Assembly: GCA_040218145.1 (NCBI GenBank)
Contig: JAVJQK010000035.1
Location: 1-64,000 of the forward strand
Direction of reading: 5' to 3'
DNA: 64,000 nucleotides
Source of the DNA: Sandaracinaceae bacterium
GTDB lineage: Bacteria; Myxococcota_A; Polyangia; Polyangiales; Sandaracinaceae
Part shown: positions 1 through 6,574 of the stretch, piece after piece
How the letters are laid out: each line of letters starts with the position of its first letter
Position numbering within the stretch: the stretch's first letter is position 1
The notes under the pieces: model-generated
Database searches by the model: none
The model's input: only the letters and a program-made list of their open reading frames with translations
Told to the model about the DNA's origin: nothing
Program-made: the position numbers and the translations under genes

Positions 1-167
1 GGTCGGCCCTGCGCCGATGCTCTCGCCTCCCGCGCCGCGTCTAACCCGACGTGGACAAGAACCACGAAAACCTGGCGATGGGCATCGGCGCGGCGCCGGC
101 CTCACTCCCCTCAAGCAGCGTGCGCGAGATCCGCCGTCTGAACCTCAGACACCGCGCCCGCTAACAC

Positions 168-1175
168 TTGGCATCGGACAAGGGCTTCACGGATGCCAGC
201 GTGGCGGAGACGCTGAGTGTGGGGACTTCGACCGTGTACCGGACGAAGCGCCGCTACGTGGAGGGTGGCCTCGAGCGTGCCTTGCACGACAAGCAGCGCC
301 CGGGCGCTCGGCGGAAGCTCTCAGGAAAGGAGGAGGCGCTTCTCGTGGCGCTGGCCTGCTCGAACCCGCCCGAGGGACAGGCGTGCTGGACGATGGAGCT
401 GCTGGCCGGCGAAGTCGTTCGATTCACCGAGCATGAGTCGCTTTCAGCGGACACGGTTCGACGCCGGCTCAAGGAGAACAAGCTCAAGCCCTGGCAGAAG
501 CGGATGTGGTGCATCCCCAAGGTCGATGCCGAGTACGTCGCCCGGATGGAAGACGTACTCGAGCTCTACGCGGAGGACGCTCCCGAGACCGATCCGGTCG
601 TCTGCTTCGACGAGACGCCCGTGCAGCTCATCGGCGAGACCCGAACGCCGATTCCTGCGCGGCCCGGGCAGACCAAGCGTGTCGACTACGAGTACCGGCG
701 CAATGGCGTGGCCAACCTCTTCGTCTTCGTCAACGCCCATCGGCCATGGCGCGAGGTGAAGGTGACGGAGCAACGGACCCGCTACGACTTCGCACGCTGC
801 ATGCGGGACCTGGTGGACGTGCACTACCCGCACGCGCGGCGGATCCGGGTCGTCCTGGATAACCTGTCGACCCATCGCGAGGCGGCTCTCTACGAGACCT
901 TCCCTGCTGACGAAGCACGCCGCATTCTGCGCCGGCTCGAGTTCCACTTCGTCCCAAAGCACGCGAGCTGGCTGAACATGGTCGAGATCGAGATCGGCGT
1001 GCTGTCGAAGCAGTGCCTCGCCCAGCGCATTCCCGGCATCCTCACCCTCGACCGCGAGACGCGCGCGTGGGTCGAACGCCGCAACGCCTCCGGGGCGAAG
1101 ATCGACTGGCTCTTCGACGTCGATGCGGCTCGCCGCAAGCTCGGACGCGCCTACCCTGTGCCCACCGACGGCTGA
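168..1175 (+). CDS. IS630-family transposase, 5' end interrupted
   Basis: DDE transposase of the IS630/Tc1 type, which would cut and paste its element at TA dinucleotides. The readable protein (335 aa from a TTG) starts inside the first helix-turn-helix domain (GFTDASVAETLSVG, residues 6-19). A winged-helix region and the RNase-H-like catalytic core follow: D148 in CFDET, D231 in VLDN and E273 in WLNMVEIE, spaced as in the family. In the same frame, coding-like sequence continues upstream but is cut by a TAA at 162-164, just before a stretch matching the usual 'RARILL.AD.G' start of the family. This suggests a nonsense mutation that removed the true N-terminus. No Shine-Dalgarno precedes the TTG, and I could not define terminal inverted repeats. 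Catalytic residues are intact, but the element is probably inactive or weakly expressed. Confidence 0.85.
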   Translation: MASDKGFTDASVAETLSVGTSTVYRTKRRYVEGGLERALHDKQRPGARRKLSGKEEALLVALACSNPPEGQACWTMELLAGEVVRFTEHESLSADTVRRRLKENKLKPWQKRMWCIPKVDAEYVARMEDVLELYAEDAPETDPVVCFDETPVQLIGETRTPIPARPGQTKRVDYEYRRNGVANLFVFVNAHRPWREVKVTEQRTRYDFARCMRDLVDVHYPHARRIRVVLDNLSTHREAALYETFPADEARRILRRLEFHFVPKHASWLNMVEIEIGVLSKQCLAQRIPGILTLDRETRAWVERRNASGAKIDWLFDVDAARRKLGRAYPVPTDG

Positions 1176-1212
1176 ATCGGTCAGAACCTCTGCGCTCGTG
1201 TACTAGCTTGTT

Positions 1213-1236
1213 GGAGGGTCTGAACGCAGACCCTCC
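1213..1236. terminator. Perfect 10-bp hairpin after the transposase
   Basis: GGAGGGTCTG and CAGACCCTCC form a perfect 10-bp stem with the loop AACG, about 40 nt past the transposase stop. It can act as a terminator for the transposase, although no T-run follows. A second hairpin abuts it (arms 1236-1245 and 1254-1263, CCCCCATTGG/CCAATGGGGG). Confidence 0.55.
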
Positions 1237-1384
1237 CCCCATTGGGCGAAGCGCCAATGGGGGCCCCCTCCCAACTACGGCGCGTCGCGCGCTCCGCGCG
1301 CTCCCACGCCGACCCCAGCGGCGGGGCGCTGGGGCCCCCGCGGCTCGCGCTTTCGCTTCGCGAAAGCTGGCCGCCCGCTGCCGC

Positions 1385-1518
1385 GGGTTCTCCGCTCGGG
1401 GCTGCTCCGAGGAACTCGCGCGCTCGGTGGCTACGGCGAAATGCCGCGGGAGCTCCGGCGAGGGACGGCCTGGGCTTCGCGAGGGGCGAATGACGATATG
1501 ACGAAGAGCGTCCCCGGG
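1385..1518. repeat. 133-nt direct repeat, copy 1
   Basis: Starts GGGTTCTCCGCTCGGGGCTG and ends GACGAAGAGCGTCCCCGGG. It is the most divergent of the three copies in its middle part (around 1440-1478). Confidence 0.85.
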
Positions 1519-1687
1519 GCTCCACGGGGCCCCCTCCCAATTGCGCGGGAACTTCGCTTCGCTCGTTCCCGCGGTCCCGCGCTCCGCGCGTGAGCCGCGC
1601 GGCTCGCGCTTTCGCTTCGCGAAAGCTGGCCGCCCGCTGCCGCGGGTTCTCCCTCATGGCTGCTGCGAGAAGCTCGCCCGCACCTCT

Positions 1688-1820
1688 GGGTTCTCCGCTC
1701 GGGGCTGCTCCGAGGAACTCGCGCGCTCGGTGGCTACGGCGAAGTGCCGCGGGAGCTCCGGCAGGGTCGGGGCGCGGTTCGCGAGGGGCGAATGACGATA
1801 TGACGAAGAGCGTCCCCGGG
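1688..1820. repeat. 133-nt direct repeat, copy 2
   Basis: Nearly identical to copy 3, with only about three mismatches by eye. The similarity extends about 30 nt upstream, through a GCTGCTGCGAGAAGC-type segment from about 1656. Confidence 0.85.
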
Positions 1821-1887
1821 GGCTCTCCCCGGGGCTCATCGTCCGGTTCTTGCCTGGGGCTGCTGCGAGAAGCGCGCCCGCAGCTCC

Positions 1888-2020
1888 GGGTTCTCCGCTC
1901 GGGGCTGCTGCGAGGAACTCGCGCGCTCGGTGGCTTCGGCGAAGTGCCGCGGGAGCTCCGGCAGGGTCGGGGCGCGGTTCGCGAGGGGCGAATGACGATA
2001 TGACGAAGAGCGTCCCCGGT
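1888..2020. repeat. 133-nt direct repeat, copy 3
   Basis: Third copy. It begins exactly 200 nt after copy 2 and is preceded by the same GCTGCTGCGAGAAGC-type segment, so copies 2 and 3 look like a recent tandem duplication of a roughly 200-nt unit. Confidence 0.85.
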
Positions 2021-2052
2021 CCTCGAGGGGCGGGGGCTGATCGAGGGCGGGG

Positions 2053-2622
2053 CTACTCCTCGTCGGCGTCGTCCGGGTCGTCCTCGAGATCGGGCGGGGG
2101 GACGGTGCCGCGCTTCTTGTCGTCTCGCCTGGACGACTTGTCCTTCTTGCCGCGCATCTTCGGGATCGAGGACTTCACGTCGGGGCGGACGCCGCCGGCT
2201 TCGTTGGGGATGAAGCGGATCTCGGTGCGGATCTCGAAAGACAGGCTGGTGAGGGCCTTCTGGAGCTCCTTCGAGAGGTCGGTCGCCTCGAGGAAGTCGC
2301 GGATCTCATGGGCGACGACGCGCACCATGCCGTTCTTGGTCTCGTCGACCTGCGAGAAGATGTAGCCGACGATCTCCTTGGGGAGCTTCACGTTCTCGCC
2401 GACGACGCCGCGGAGGGCCTCGCCGGGATCGCTGATGGTCTCGAAGCCCTTCTCGAGCCCGCGCTCGATGGCGCGCTTGAGGACCTGCGGCAGGATGCGC
2501 TCGAGGCGACGACGACGACGCTCGGCGGGATCGGCCTCCTCGACGGGGTCCTCGTCCAGGGCCTCCTCGGCCTCGGGGGGGGCGTCCTCGAGGGAATCGT
2601 CAGGCTCGTCGTGCTCGCTCAC
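2053..2622 (-). CDS. Conserved hypothetical acidic protein
   Basis: A 189-aa protein of unknown function. The N-terminus (residues 1-35) is strongly acidic (Asp/Glu/Pro). The centre (about 36-140) is predicted helical and amphipathic and looks like the conserved part. The C-terminus is a Lys/Arg-rich patch (MRGKKDKSSRRDDKKRG) followed by an acidic tail. No signal peptide or membrane segment is visible. The GTG start lies 6 nt downstream of a promoter -10 on the same strand, so the message may be leaderless. It is divergent from the glycosyltransferase gene. A phasin-like or nucleoid-associated role is conceivable from the helical, charged make-up, but nothing shows it. Confidence 0.75.
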   Translation of the reverse strand: MSEHDEPDDSLEDAPPEAEEALDEDPVEEADPAERRRRRLERILPQVLKRAIERGLEKGFETISDPGEALRGVVGENVKLPKEIVGYIFSQVDETKNGMVRVVAHEIRDFLEATDLSKELQKALTSLSFEIRTEIRFIPNEAGGVRPDVKSSIPKMRGKKDKSSRRDDKKRGTVPPPDLEDDPDDADEE

Positions 2623-2628
2623 CGCGAC

Positions 2629-2657
2629 CTCGTAATGCTCGCCCCATCCGTGGTCAA
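2629..2657 (-). promoter_or_regulatory. Sigma-70-like promoter of the hypothetical gene starting at 2622
   Basis: On the minus strand TTGACC (2657-2652), a 17-nt spacer, and TACGAG (2634-2629). The GTG start follows after only 6 nt, so transcription would begin at or next to the start codon. It lies back to back with the plus-strand promoter at 2660-2689. Confidence 0.55.
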
Positions 2658-2659
2658 GC

Positions 2660-2689
2660 TTGCCAGGGCCGCCCTCGATCCACTATGCG
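2660..2689 (+). promoter_or_regulatory. Sigma-70-like promoter of the glycosyltransferase-methyltransferase operon
   Basis: TTGCCA (2660-2665), 18 nt, TATGCG (2684-2689; CTATGC with 17 nt is an alternative reading). The -10 overlaps an upstream ATG at 2685, which favours the ATG at 2700 as the translation start, 10 nt downstream. Confidence 0.5.
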
Positions 2690-2699
2690 CCCGGGACCC

Positions 2700-3773
2700 A
2701 TGGGCAAGGTGCTCCTCGTCTCCAAGCCGCTCGCTCCGCCCTGGAACGACAGCAGCAAGAACCTCGCGCGCGACGTCGCGCTCGGGATGCGTCGGCACAC
2801 GCCCCTCGCGCTGAGCGATGACGAGGGATCACTCTCGCTCCCGCGGGGCCGGGTCGAGCCGGTCTACCGCGGCGCGGGGCGCTTCTCGCCGGGCCTGACG
2901 GCGCAGCTCCGGGTCCTGCGCCGGCTCGCCGCCGGGCCCCGCGCCGATCTGTGGCACTTCTTCTTCGCCCCCAACCCGAAGAGCTCCCACGCGGGACGCG
3001 CGCTGTCGGCGCTGCGGCGCGTGCCCACCGTCCAGTCCGTGTGCAGCCGGCCGCGCGTGGTGACCCCAGGGCTCTTCTTCGCCGACCGCACCGTGGTGCT
3101 GTCGAGACACGCCGAGCGCGCGCTCCACGAGGCGGGCATCCCCGAGTCGCGGGTGACGCGCATCCCGCCCGCCGTGCCGTCGCTCGCTCCCCTCACGCCC
3201 GACGCGCGTCGGGCCGCGCGCGCGCACTTCGGTCTCGGTGACGCGCCGGTCGTGGTGTTCCCGGGCGACCTCGAGCTGGGCGACGGAGCGCAGCGCATGG
3301 TGGAGGCGGCCGGGCGCCTGCGCGCGGACGCGACCCTCGTGATGGCCTGCCGCGCGAAGACGCCGGGCGCGGCGTCGGCGGAGCGGCGCCTCAGAGGTCT
3401 CGCGCCCGAAGGCACCCGCTGGGTCGGAGAGACGGAGCGCATCCACGATCTGCTCGGCTGCGCGGACGTGGTGTGTCTCCCGAGCCTCGACCTCTACGGC
3501 AAGATGGACCTGCCGCTCGTCCTGCTCGAGGCGATGTGGCTGGCCCGTCCCGTGGTCGTGCTCGAGGGCTCGCCCGCGGAGGAGCTGGCCGAGGACGACG
3601 GCGCCTTCGCGTGTCCCCCTCACGCGCTCGCCGAGGCCCTCGACGGCCTGCTGGACGACGACGCGGCGCGGGCGCGGCGCGGGGCGAGCGCTCGACGCGT
3701 CGCGCAGGAGCGCTACGAACCGCGGGCGATGGTCGACGCCTACGAATCGCTCTACGACGAGCTGCTCCGATGA
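2700..3773 (+). CDS. GT4-like family glycosyltransferase
   Basis: A 357-aa GT-B-fold sugar transferase, expected to move a sugar from a nucleotide donor to a lipid-linked or small acceptor at the inner membrane. The N-terminal Rossmann half starts GKVLLVSKPLAPPWND. The C-terminal half has the group-1 pattern: VVVFPGDLELGDGAQRMVEA at about 186-205, then 'LLGCADVVCLPSLDLYGKMDLPLVLLEAMWLARPVV' spread over about 245-285, with the E-x7-E-type donor-binding region. It lacks membrane segments. I chose the ATG at 2700 because the other in-frame ATG (2685) lies within the predicted -10. The stop overlaps the next gene's ATG (ATGA), so the two are translationally coupled. The sugar and acceptor are unknown. 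Confidence 0.85.
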   Translation: MGKVLLVSKPLAPPWNDSSKNLARDVALGMRRHTPLALSDDEGSLSLPRGRVEPVYRGAGRFSPGLTAQLRVLRRLAAGPRADLWHFFFAPNPKSSHAGRALSALRRVPTVQSVCSRPRVVTPGLFFADRTVVLSRHAERALHEAGIPESRVTRIPPAVPSLAPLTPDARRAARAHFGLGDAPVVVFPGDLELGDGAQRMVEAAGRLRADATLVMACRAKTPGAASAERRLRGLAPEGTRWVGETERIHDLLGCADVVCLPSLDLYGKMDLPLVLLEAMWLARPVVVLEGSPAEELAEDDGAFACPPHALAEALDGLLDDDAARARRGASARRVAQERYEPRAMVDAYESLYDELLR

Positions 3774-4486
3774 CCGACGTGACCGAGCGCGCGCGTCGCT
3801 ACTACGACGACTTCAGCGCGAGCTACGACGACGGCCGCGACCGCGGCTACCACGCGCTCATCGACGAGCTCGAGATCGGGATCGTCAAGCCGCTCGCGGC
3901 CGGGGCGCGCGTGCTCGAGGCGGGGTGCGGCACGGGGCTCATCCTCGATCACCTGACGCGCGTCGCGCGCGAGGCGGTCGGGGTCGATCTGTCCCCCGGC
4001 ATGCTGTCCAAGGCGCGCGAGCGCGGCCTCCGCGTGGTGCAAGGATCGGTGACCGCCCTCCCGTTCGCCGACGAGAGCTTCGACCTGACCTGCAGCTTCA
4101 AGGTCCTCGCGCACGTGCCGGAGCTGGACCGGGCGCTCGAGGAGATGGCGCGGGTGACGCGGCCGGGCGGGCACGTGGTGATCGAGCTCTACAACCGCTG
4201 GAGCCTCCGCTATCTCGCCCGCCGCGCCGCGGGCGCGCGCACGATCGGCCGCGCTCACACCGAGGCCGACATCCCCACGCGCTGGCACTCTCCGCGCGAG
4301 GCGCTCGCCGCGCTGCCGGGCTCGCTGGAGGTGATCGACGTGCGCGGCGTACGGGTGGTCACCCCCGCCGCGGCCGTGCATCGGACGGCGCTCGCGCCGC
4401 TCGTCGCGGCGACCGAGAGGGCGCTCGTCGGCTCCCCGCTGCGATGGTTCGGGGGCTTCCTGGTGGTGGTCGCACGCCGCCGGTGA
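3770..4486 (+). CDS. Class I SAM-dependent methyltransferase (UbiE/Methyltransf_11 type)
   Basis: A 238-aa soluble methyltransferase. Motif I is VLEAGCGTG (about residues 47-55), the acidic residue ending motif II is in VGVDLS, motif 'LPFADESFDLTCSFKVLAHV' covers motif III/IV, and RVTRPGGHVVIE is the post-IV strand. These residues bind S-adenosylmethionine; the substrate is not readable. Its ATG overlaps the stop of the glycosyltransferase by 4 nt, so the pair probably acts on the same glycan, glycolipid or secondary metabolite. A longer frame runs upstream inside the glycosyltransferase gene but is only the overlapping reading. There is no signal peptide. Confidence 0.88.
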   Translation: MTDVTERARRYYDDFSASYDDGRDRGYHALIDELEIGIVKPLAAGARVLEAGCGTGLILDHLTRVAREAVGVDLSPGMLSKARERGLRVVQGSVTALPFADESFDLTCSFKVLAHVPELDRALEEMARVTRPGGHVVIELYNRWSLRYLARRAAGARTIGRAHTEADIPTRWHSPREALAALPGSLEVIDVRGVRVVTPAAAVHRTALAPLVAATERALVGSPLRWFGGFLVVVARRR

Positions 4487-4499
4487 TCCGGGGGCGGTC

Positions 4500-4528
4500 T
4501 TGCCACCGAAAAAACGCCCGGCTATACG
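4500..4528 (+). promoter_or_regulatory. Promoter with near-zero leader for the TPR protein
   Basis: TTGCCA (4500-4505), exactly 17 nt, TATACG (4523-4528). The ATG at 4537 follows after 8 nt with no Shine-Dalgarno, so the transcript should start at or within 2 nt of the start codon. Confidence 0.6.
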
Positions 4529-4536
4529 GTCGAAGC

Positions 4537-5559
4537 ATGGTTGGCCAACGCGACGAGCACGGCGTGGACGGCCTTCGACGACGCGTGGAACGCGCGCTCG
4601 ACGAAGGACGAGGGCGCAAGGTCGTCGAGCCCCTGCTCGAGCGGCTGCTCGGGATGGCTCCCGAGGGCGACCCCGCGCAGGTCTTCGCGCACCGTCACCT
4701 GGCCGAGCTCCGGCTCGAGCGTGATCCGTGGCGGGCAGCGCTCCACCTCCGCAAGGTGATCACCGCGCACCCGAACGACGACGTCTCGCACTCGCTCATG
4801 GCGCTCGCGCAGGCGCTGCTCGGGAACTACCGCTCCGCCGTCGCGGGCTACCGACGCGCCCTGGCCATCACGCCGCACAACCCCTGGTACCACCACAACC
4901 TGGGTCACCTCCTCGACGTCGCGCTCGACGAGCCGCGCGCCGCCCTGCCCCACCTCCAGCTCGCGCTCGATCACGCCGACCCGCCGGAGCACGAGATCAC
5001 CGCGAGCGCGGCCCACTGCCTCGCGCGCTGCGACCGCCTCGAGGACGCGCGCCTGCTCGCCGAGGAGGCCGCCGCCGCGGCGCCGGAGAGCGAAGACCAC
5101 GCGTCGCTCCTCGACTGGATCGAGCGCGGCGCCCCGGCCGACGAGCCGTCGCAGACCCTCCCGGGCGCGAAGCGGGGCGGGCAGCCCGCGCCGCGCGATC
5201 CGTCCGCGAAGCGACCCACCTTCGAGCGCGTCGAGCGCGGCTCCCGCACCGCCGACGCCATCGTCGAGGTGCTGCTCGAGCGTCACATGCAGGACGACGG
5301 CTTCAGCGCGACCCAGCGCGAGCGCGCGCGCGCCATGTGGGCCGACTACCGCGACGAGCGCGAGCCCCGGGTGAAGAAGCCCGAGATCTGCGCCGCCGCC
5401 GTGCACTACGCGATCGCGATCATCACGGGCGTCGGCGGCGCGACCCAGGCGTCGATCGCGCGCCGCTACGGCGTGGCACCGAAGAGCGTCTCGACCCGGT
5501 ACGGCGACATCCGGCAGACGCTCGCGCTCACGCCGGACGACCCGCGCTACGGCGCCTGA
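4537..5559 (+). CDS. TPR protein with C-terminal TFIIB/cyclin-like helical domain
   Basis: 340 aa, cytosolic. Residues 1 to about 200 form tetratricopeptide-like helix pairs (for example ALLGNYRSAVAGYRRALAIT and HHNLGHLLDVALDEPRAALPH), normally a protein-interaction scaffold. An Arg/Pro-rich linker follows (about 200-240). The last 80 residues (MWADYRDEREPRVKKPEI, then AAAVHYAIAIITGVGGATQ, then ASIARRYGVAPKSVSTRYGD) read like a cyclin-fold/helix-turn-helix. The 'TQ..IA..YGV...S...RY..I' pattern recalls the second cyclin repeat of archaeal TFIIB and also bacterial TPR/DUF6398-type proteins. The start was chosen from the promoter 8 nt upstream. It could bind DNA or a transcription component, which is inference. 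It is convergent with the DnaJ-domain gene. Confidence 0.75.
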   Translation: MVGQRDEHGVDGLRRRVERALDEGRGRKVVEPLLERLLGMAPEGDPAQVFAHRHLAELRLERDPWRAALHLRKVITAHPNDDVSHSLMALAQALLGNYRSAVAGYRRALAITPHNPWYHHNLGHLLDVALDEPRAALPHLQLALDHADPPEHEITASAAHCLARCDRLEDARLLAEEAAAAAPESEDHASLLDWIERGAPADEPSQTLPGAKRGGQPAPRDPSAKRPTFERVERGSRTADAIVEVLLERHMQDDGFSATQRERARAMWADYRDEREPRVKKPEICAAAVHYAIAIITGVGGATQASIARRYGVAPKSVSTRYGDIRQTLALTPDDPRYGA

Positions 5560-5565
5560 CGCGTC

Positions 5566-6504
5566 TCAAGAGAGGTCGTGAGACGCGCGGTTGAGCGCGC
5601 TCATCACCTGCTGCGACGCGGAGCGGATGGCCGCCGGCGCGTTGGTGCCGAACCGGTCCGGGTGTACGGCGCGCGCGAGCTTGCGGAGGGCTTTGCGCGC
5701 GTCGCCCTGCTGCGCGCCCGGGGCGAGCTCCAACAGCTCCGCCGCGCGAGCCGCGCGTTTGAGCTGCCGGGTCTTGCGCAGCAGCATCGCGTAGCCCTCG
5801 CGTGGCTCCGGAGAGCCGCACGCGTCGATCATGCGCAGCGCGTAGAGCGTGCGCTGCGCGCGGGCCGAGCCCTGGCTCGCCGCGACCAGCACGTCCACGC
5901 TCGCGCCCGACTCGAGCAGCGGCAACATCGCCTGCTCGTCCGGCCACAGGACCGCGTCCGCCAGCAGCTCCTTGCCGAGCGGCGTCAGGACCAGGATGCC
6001 GTCGCCCAGGCGCCGACGCGCCGACAGGAGCGGTTGCGATGCCACCCGGTCGCGGAGCGCGCCCACGATGAGCTCCGCCGTCGTCGGCGGCTCCACGAGC
6101 TGCGGCACCCCGACGTCGAGCGAGCCCGGCCGCAGGCGCAGCTCCGGCGGGTCGACCGCGAAGAGCCTGGCGATGCGACGCTGCAGCTGCTTGCGGAGCG
6201 CGAGGCTGAGCGCCGCGTCGCTCGTCGCCCCCACCCGTACGGCCCAGCCGCCGACCGCCTCCCCCGGAGCCGGCTGGCCATGGCTGGCCGCCGCCTCTTC
6301 GTCCCAGTCGCCCATCCTTCGCAGGGCGTCTCCGAGAGAGTCTCCGTCCTCGGGCTCCACCTTCATCGCGACCACGCGGCCTTTGTTCACGCCGACGCGC
6401 GCGGTCACCTCTCTGCTCTGCACCGTCAAGACCCCGCTCCGACCCGCGCGGGCCAACACCAAGAGGCCTCGAGCGAGCGCGGCACCACCGGGGAGAGAGT
6501 CCAT
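5566..6504 (-). CDS. DUF4388 and J-domain (DnaJ-like) protein
   Basis: 312 aa. The N-terminal 90 residues match the DUF4388/PATAN-like pattern common in myxobacteria ('GRSGVLTVQS...GRVVAMKVEPED..LGDALRRMG'), often linked to signalling and gliding proteins. A helical middle region (about 100-240) follows. A C-terminal J domain (about 250-312) keeps the HPD tripeptide in ARAVHPDRFG, needed to stimulate DnaK ATPase. There is no Gly/Phe or zinc-finger region, so this is not a canonical DnaJ chaperone but a specialised DnaK co-factor. The ATG at 6504 has a strong Shine-Dalgarno (GAGGAGG, 5-6 nt spacing); in-frame extensions upstream lack support. It is convergent with the TPR gene and divergent from cobA/hemD. 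Confidence 0.82.
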   Translation of the reverse strand: MDSLPGGAALARGLLVLARAGRSGVLTVQSREVTARVGVNKGRVVAMKVEPEDGDSLGDALRRMGDWDEEAAASHGQPAPGEAVGGWAVRVGATSDAALSLALRKQLQRRIARLFAVDPPELRLRPGSLDVGVPQLVEPPTTAELIVGALRDRVASQPLLSARRRLGDGILVLTPLGKELLADAVLWPDEQAMLPLLESGASVDVLVAASQGSARAQRTLYALRMIDACGSPEPREGYAMLLRKTRQLKRAARAAELLELAPGAQQGDARKALRKLARAVHPDRFGTNAPAAIRSASQQVMSALNRASHDLS

Positions 6505-6574
6505 GACGCCTCCTCGGATACAGGGCGCGGATCGAGAGGGGCAACTTTTCGACGGTCCGCTATGCTCCGCCGCG

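Larger units (their letters stand above)
1176..2052. repeat. Gene-free cluster of hairpins and direct repeats
   Basis: No credible gene lies here; short open frames have no family signature and are interrupted differently in each repeat copy. The stretch is a mosaic of repeats. A 54-nt block containing the hairpin GCTTTCGC-TTC-GCGAAAGC occurs at 1340-1393 and 1599-1652. A block of about 133 nt occurs three times (1385-1518, 1688-1820, 1888-2020). Further stems lie at 1236-1263 and 1545-1572 (GCGGGAAC/GTTCCCGC). The architecture resembles REP/BIME-like or non-autonomous mobile palindromes rather than a decayed gene. Confidence 0.8.

Noticed and set aside
17-436. A 139-codon plus-strand frame overlapping the transposase start
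   Set aside because: It is out of frame with the transposase domain and has no family match; the in-frame reading interrupted at 162-164 explains the region better.
1541-2365. Several 60-170 codon frames inside the hairpin/repeat cluster
   Set aside because: They change with each repeat copy and encode Arg/Ala/Ser low complexity; the DNA repeats explain them.
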